Source of the DNA: Isoetes taiwanensis
Taxonomy: Eukaryota > Streptophyta > Lycopodiopsida > Isoetales > Isoetaceae
DNA length: 64,000 bases
NCBI GenBank assembly: GCA_021234155.1
Contig: JAJEKV010000075.1
Span: 6,028,908-6,092,907 of the forward strand
Direction of reading: 5' to 3'
The position numbers and the translations under genes were made by a program. A model generated the notes under the pieces. The model saw nothing but the letters and a program-made list of their open reading frames with translations, was not told the origin of the DNA and did not search any database. This document shows positions 62,240 through 64,000 of the stretch, one piece after another (within the stretch, counting starts at the first letter, position 1; every line of letters starts with the position of its first letter).

Positions 62240-64000
62240 ATAAGAGGTATGGGACACTTTTCTACGAGATCTCAAATCTGTTTACCTAAAGGTGGACCTG
62301 ATGTATTCATTTAAAAACGGAAAGGAAGGCATTAAGATCTTACTTTACTCTTACTATTTTTGTAGAATGATCAAATGAAAATGCAAGCAAATTAATCTAT
62401 GTTATTGAAAATGACACGCTTCAACCATATAAACAACATGACTCAATTCCTCCGGAATAACTATTATAAAGCTCAACCAATTTAACAACCATAGCAAAGC
62501 TCAACCACAAATGTTATTTGTTGCTGGTGATCATTAATCATACAATGCAAGAAACGTAGGCATTATGGCTTTAAATAAATACAATTATTCCTTGTATCCT
62601 CACCTCATTTGGCTCTGCCCAACAATCAAAACTATGATAATTACATTGAAAATAGGAGGCATTGGCGACTATATTTAATAATGTAGCTGAGAGATAGGTT
62701 TCTTGAAATATGTTTCCGAATTGCCTCGCATCTAATAAAGAACCCAATTCTGGCCTCCATTCACAATATCTAGCACAAAGAACCACTCATCTAATTCCAG
62801 ATCACAAATATTTTATTGAGTCTCAGTCAGATGACCCCTCAGAGTTTCCTAAGATGAGACTCACAAACGCTTACATGACTCAATGAAGGTGTTAAATTTT
62901 ATAAATCACCATCCATCGCTACGAAAACGGATTCCACAAGCAGCTCTAATAACAGCATGTGGTTACAACCAGTTCATAATGGCATCTTTTATGCATAAGA
63001 TATATAAACTCTTCCATACATATATGTTTGCATAGCAATTCACAACATACAATGACAAAACATAACAGGCATCTTTAAGTTGAATATTCTTTTATCTATG
63101 ATATTTTAAGTAGGACTTATATCAGAACTTCTTAATAGATAGCGGCTATACCCAAAACAAACACGTAAAGAAAAATCTACCTTACGAAGGAAGCCCGCAT
63201 TCGCCATTACGCAGCATCGTAACGAAACGGCCATGAAACCGCGAGATAAAACAACCCGCTCCAGCTCGAATGAAAGAGCCGCGACAACAATCGCTAAAGT
63301 GGCGATCAATTTATAGTTCGATTTACGATGCTGGTTGTTACTTTGCAGAGGCGCTAAGGCGTAATTTGCTTTCATCAAGCCTGCGTTGCTTTTCATCAAT
63401 TGTTTAGCATTTCATCCCATCAGCTTGCTCCTTGGCAATTCCACATCTTTTTCACGCTTCTACTCTTCGCCCAAGTAACCTAAATTCCCAAAAGTTTAAT
63501 GAAGCTAGTATCGCCGCTTTGTCAAGTCCCCACAGGAAGCTCATATCGGGTATGTAATTTCCTGAAGCAAAACTGTCACGTATGCTCTATCCTCAAGGCC
63601 CTTCATATTTTTCTCCACAATAAGTCAGCCGCCTAATGCTGCCTCGGAGGACAATGATGTGGTGGAAGTTAACCTCATACCGCCATCTCCACATGAATGC
63701 CGCCGCTCTAATAGTTTCATTCAAAAACGCCGCAAGGCCCCGGTGAGATAGAAGTCGTCGAGCGAATATTTATTGACAGCAGTAAAGTCCACCTGAGTGG
63801 ATTGTGCATCATTGGGAGCCAAAGGCACCGGTTATATCCTTCCAGCTTTGCCTCAACACCTTATTGCCTGTAACGTTTGAATCTTCCCTTCCCACCCCGG
63901 CGCATCAACCTAGTTGATAAGCATTTATCGCCTGCGTTCGGTAGAGGAATACCGAATTGATATCGCTACGCGAAGTCTCCCATTTCTCCGGAATTTAAAC
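62240..64000 (-). pseudogene. CR gene unit, copy D, continues beyond the window
   Basis: 62,240-63,180 matches the downstream flank of copy A (28,800-29,650: ATGATCAAATGAAA-ATGCAAG, CATACATATATGTTTGCATA). 63,200-63,560 is the last exon, and 63,600-64,000 the start of the core (matching 30,200-30,600, CATTGGGAGCCAAAGG at about 63,811). It is heavily interrupted. The P-loop exon would lie to the right of the window. Confidence 0.5.

Overview
The window is nuclear DNA of a land plant with a large, transposon-rich genome. The evidence is one intron-containing plant gene (DUF630/DUF632 family) at the left edge, plant L1-type LINE remains, a tRNA-derived SINE, a Helitron end, small inverted-repeat elements and a decayed Ty3/gypsy element. 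Several diverged copies of a Crinkler/RHS-like ATPase gene favour a non-seed plant (fern, lycophyte or bryophyte) over a seed plant. That last point is inference, and I cannot name the species.

Layout. 1-2.6 kb: the last three coding exons of the DUF632 gene, then its 3' flank with a 97-bp tandem duplication. 4-15.8 kb: an L1-type LINE zone. It holds one 5' part (ORF1, endonuclease, start of RT) carrying two insertions of a SINE with a (TATC)n tail, a 3' end with a poly(A) tail, a middle fragment, and a 3-kb 5'-truncated insertion with a 16-bp target-site duplication. 15.8-23.3 kb: no gene I can support, but a 287-bp foldback element, degenerate tandem repeats and a 42-bp palindromic satellite. 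23.3-25.0 kb: a decayed LINE of a second clade with a (TTCAA)n tail. 25.4-28.5 kb: a run of local tandem duplications ending at a textbook Helitron 3' end (28,493).

28.5-32.3 kb, 37.1-39.6 kb, 57.7-61.7 kb and 62.2-64 kb: four copies (A-D, all on the minus strand) of one intron-containing gene unit. It carries a short P-loop exon, an ATPase core resembling Crinkler/RHS (CR) proteins and a lysine-rich last exon. Copies A and B are separated by a 268-bp MITE with an 8-bp target duplication, a gypsy gag fragment joined to a LINE RT fragment, and a LINE endonuclease fragment that recurs before copy C. 44.3-57.1 kb: a decayed minus-strand gypsy retrotransposon with two ~1.6-kb LTRs, integrase and RT remains.

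Right of about 28 kb, repeat copies differ from each other in a biased way. Where one copy has CAG or CTG, another tends to have CGG, CCG or a small deletion. This looks like consensus error at CHG-methylated sites in long-read data, or an unusual mutation process. It breaks reading frames, so 'pseudogene' calls right of 28 kb should be treated with care.
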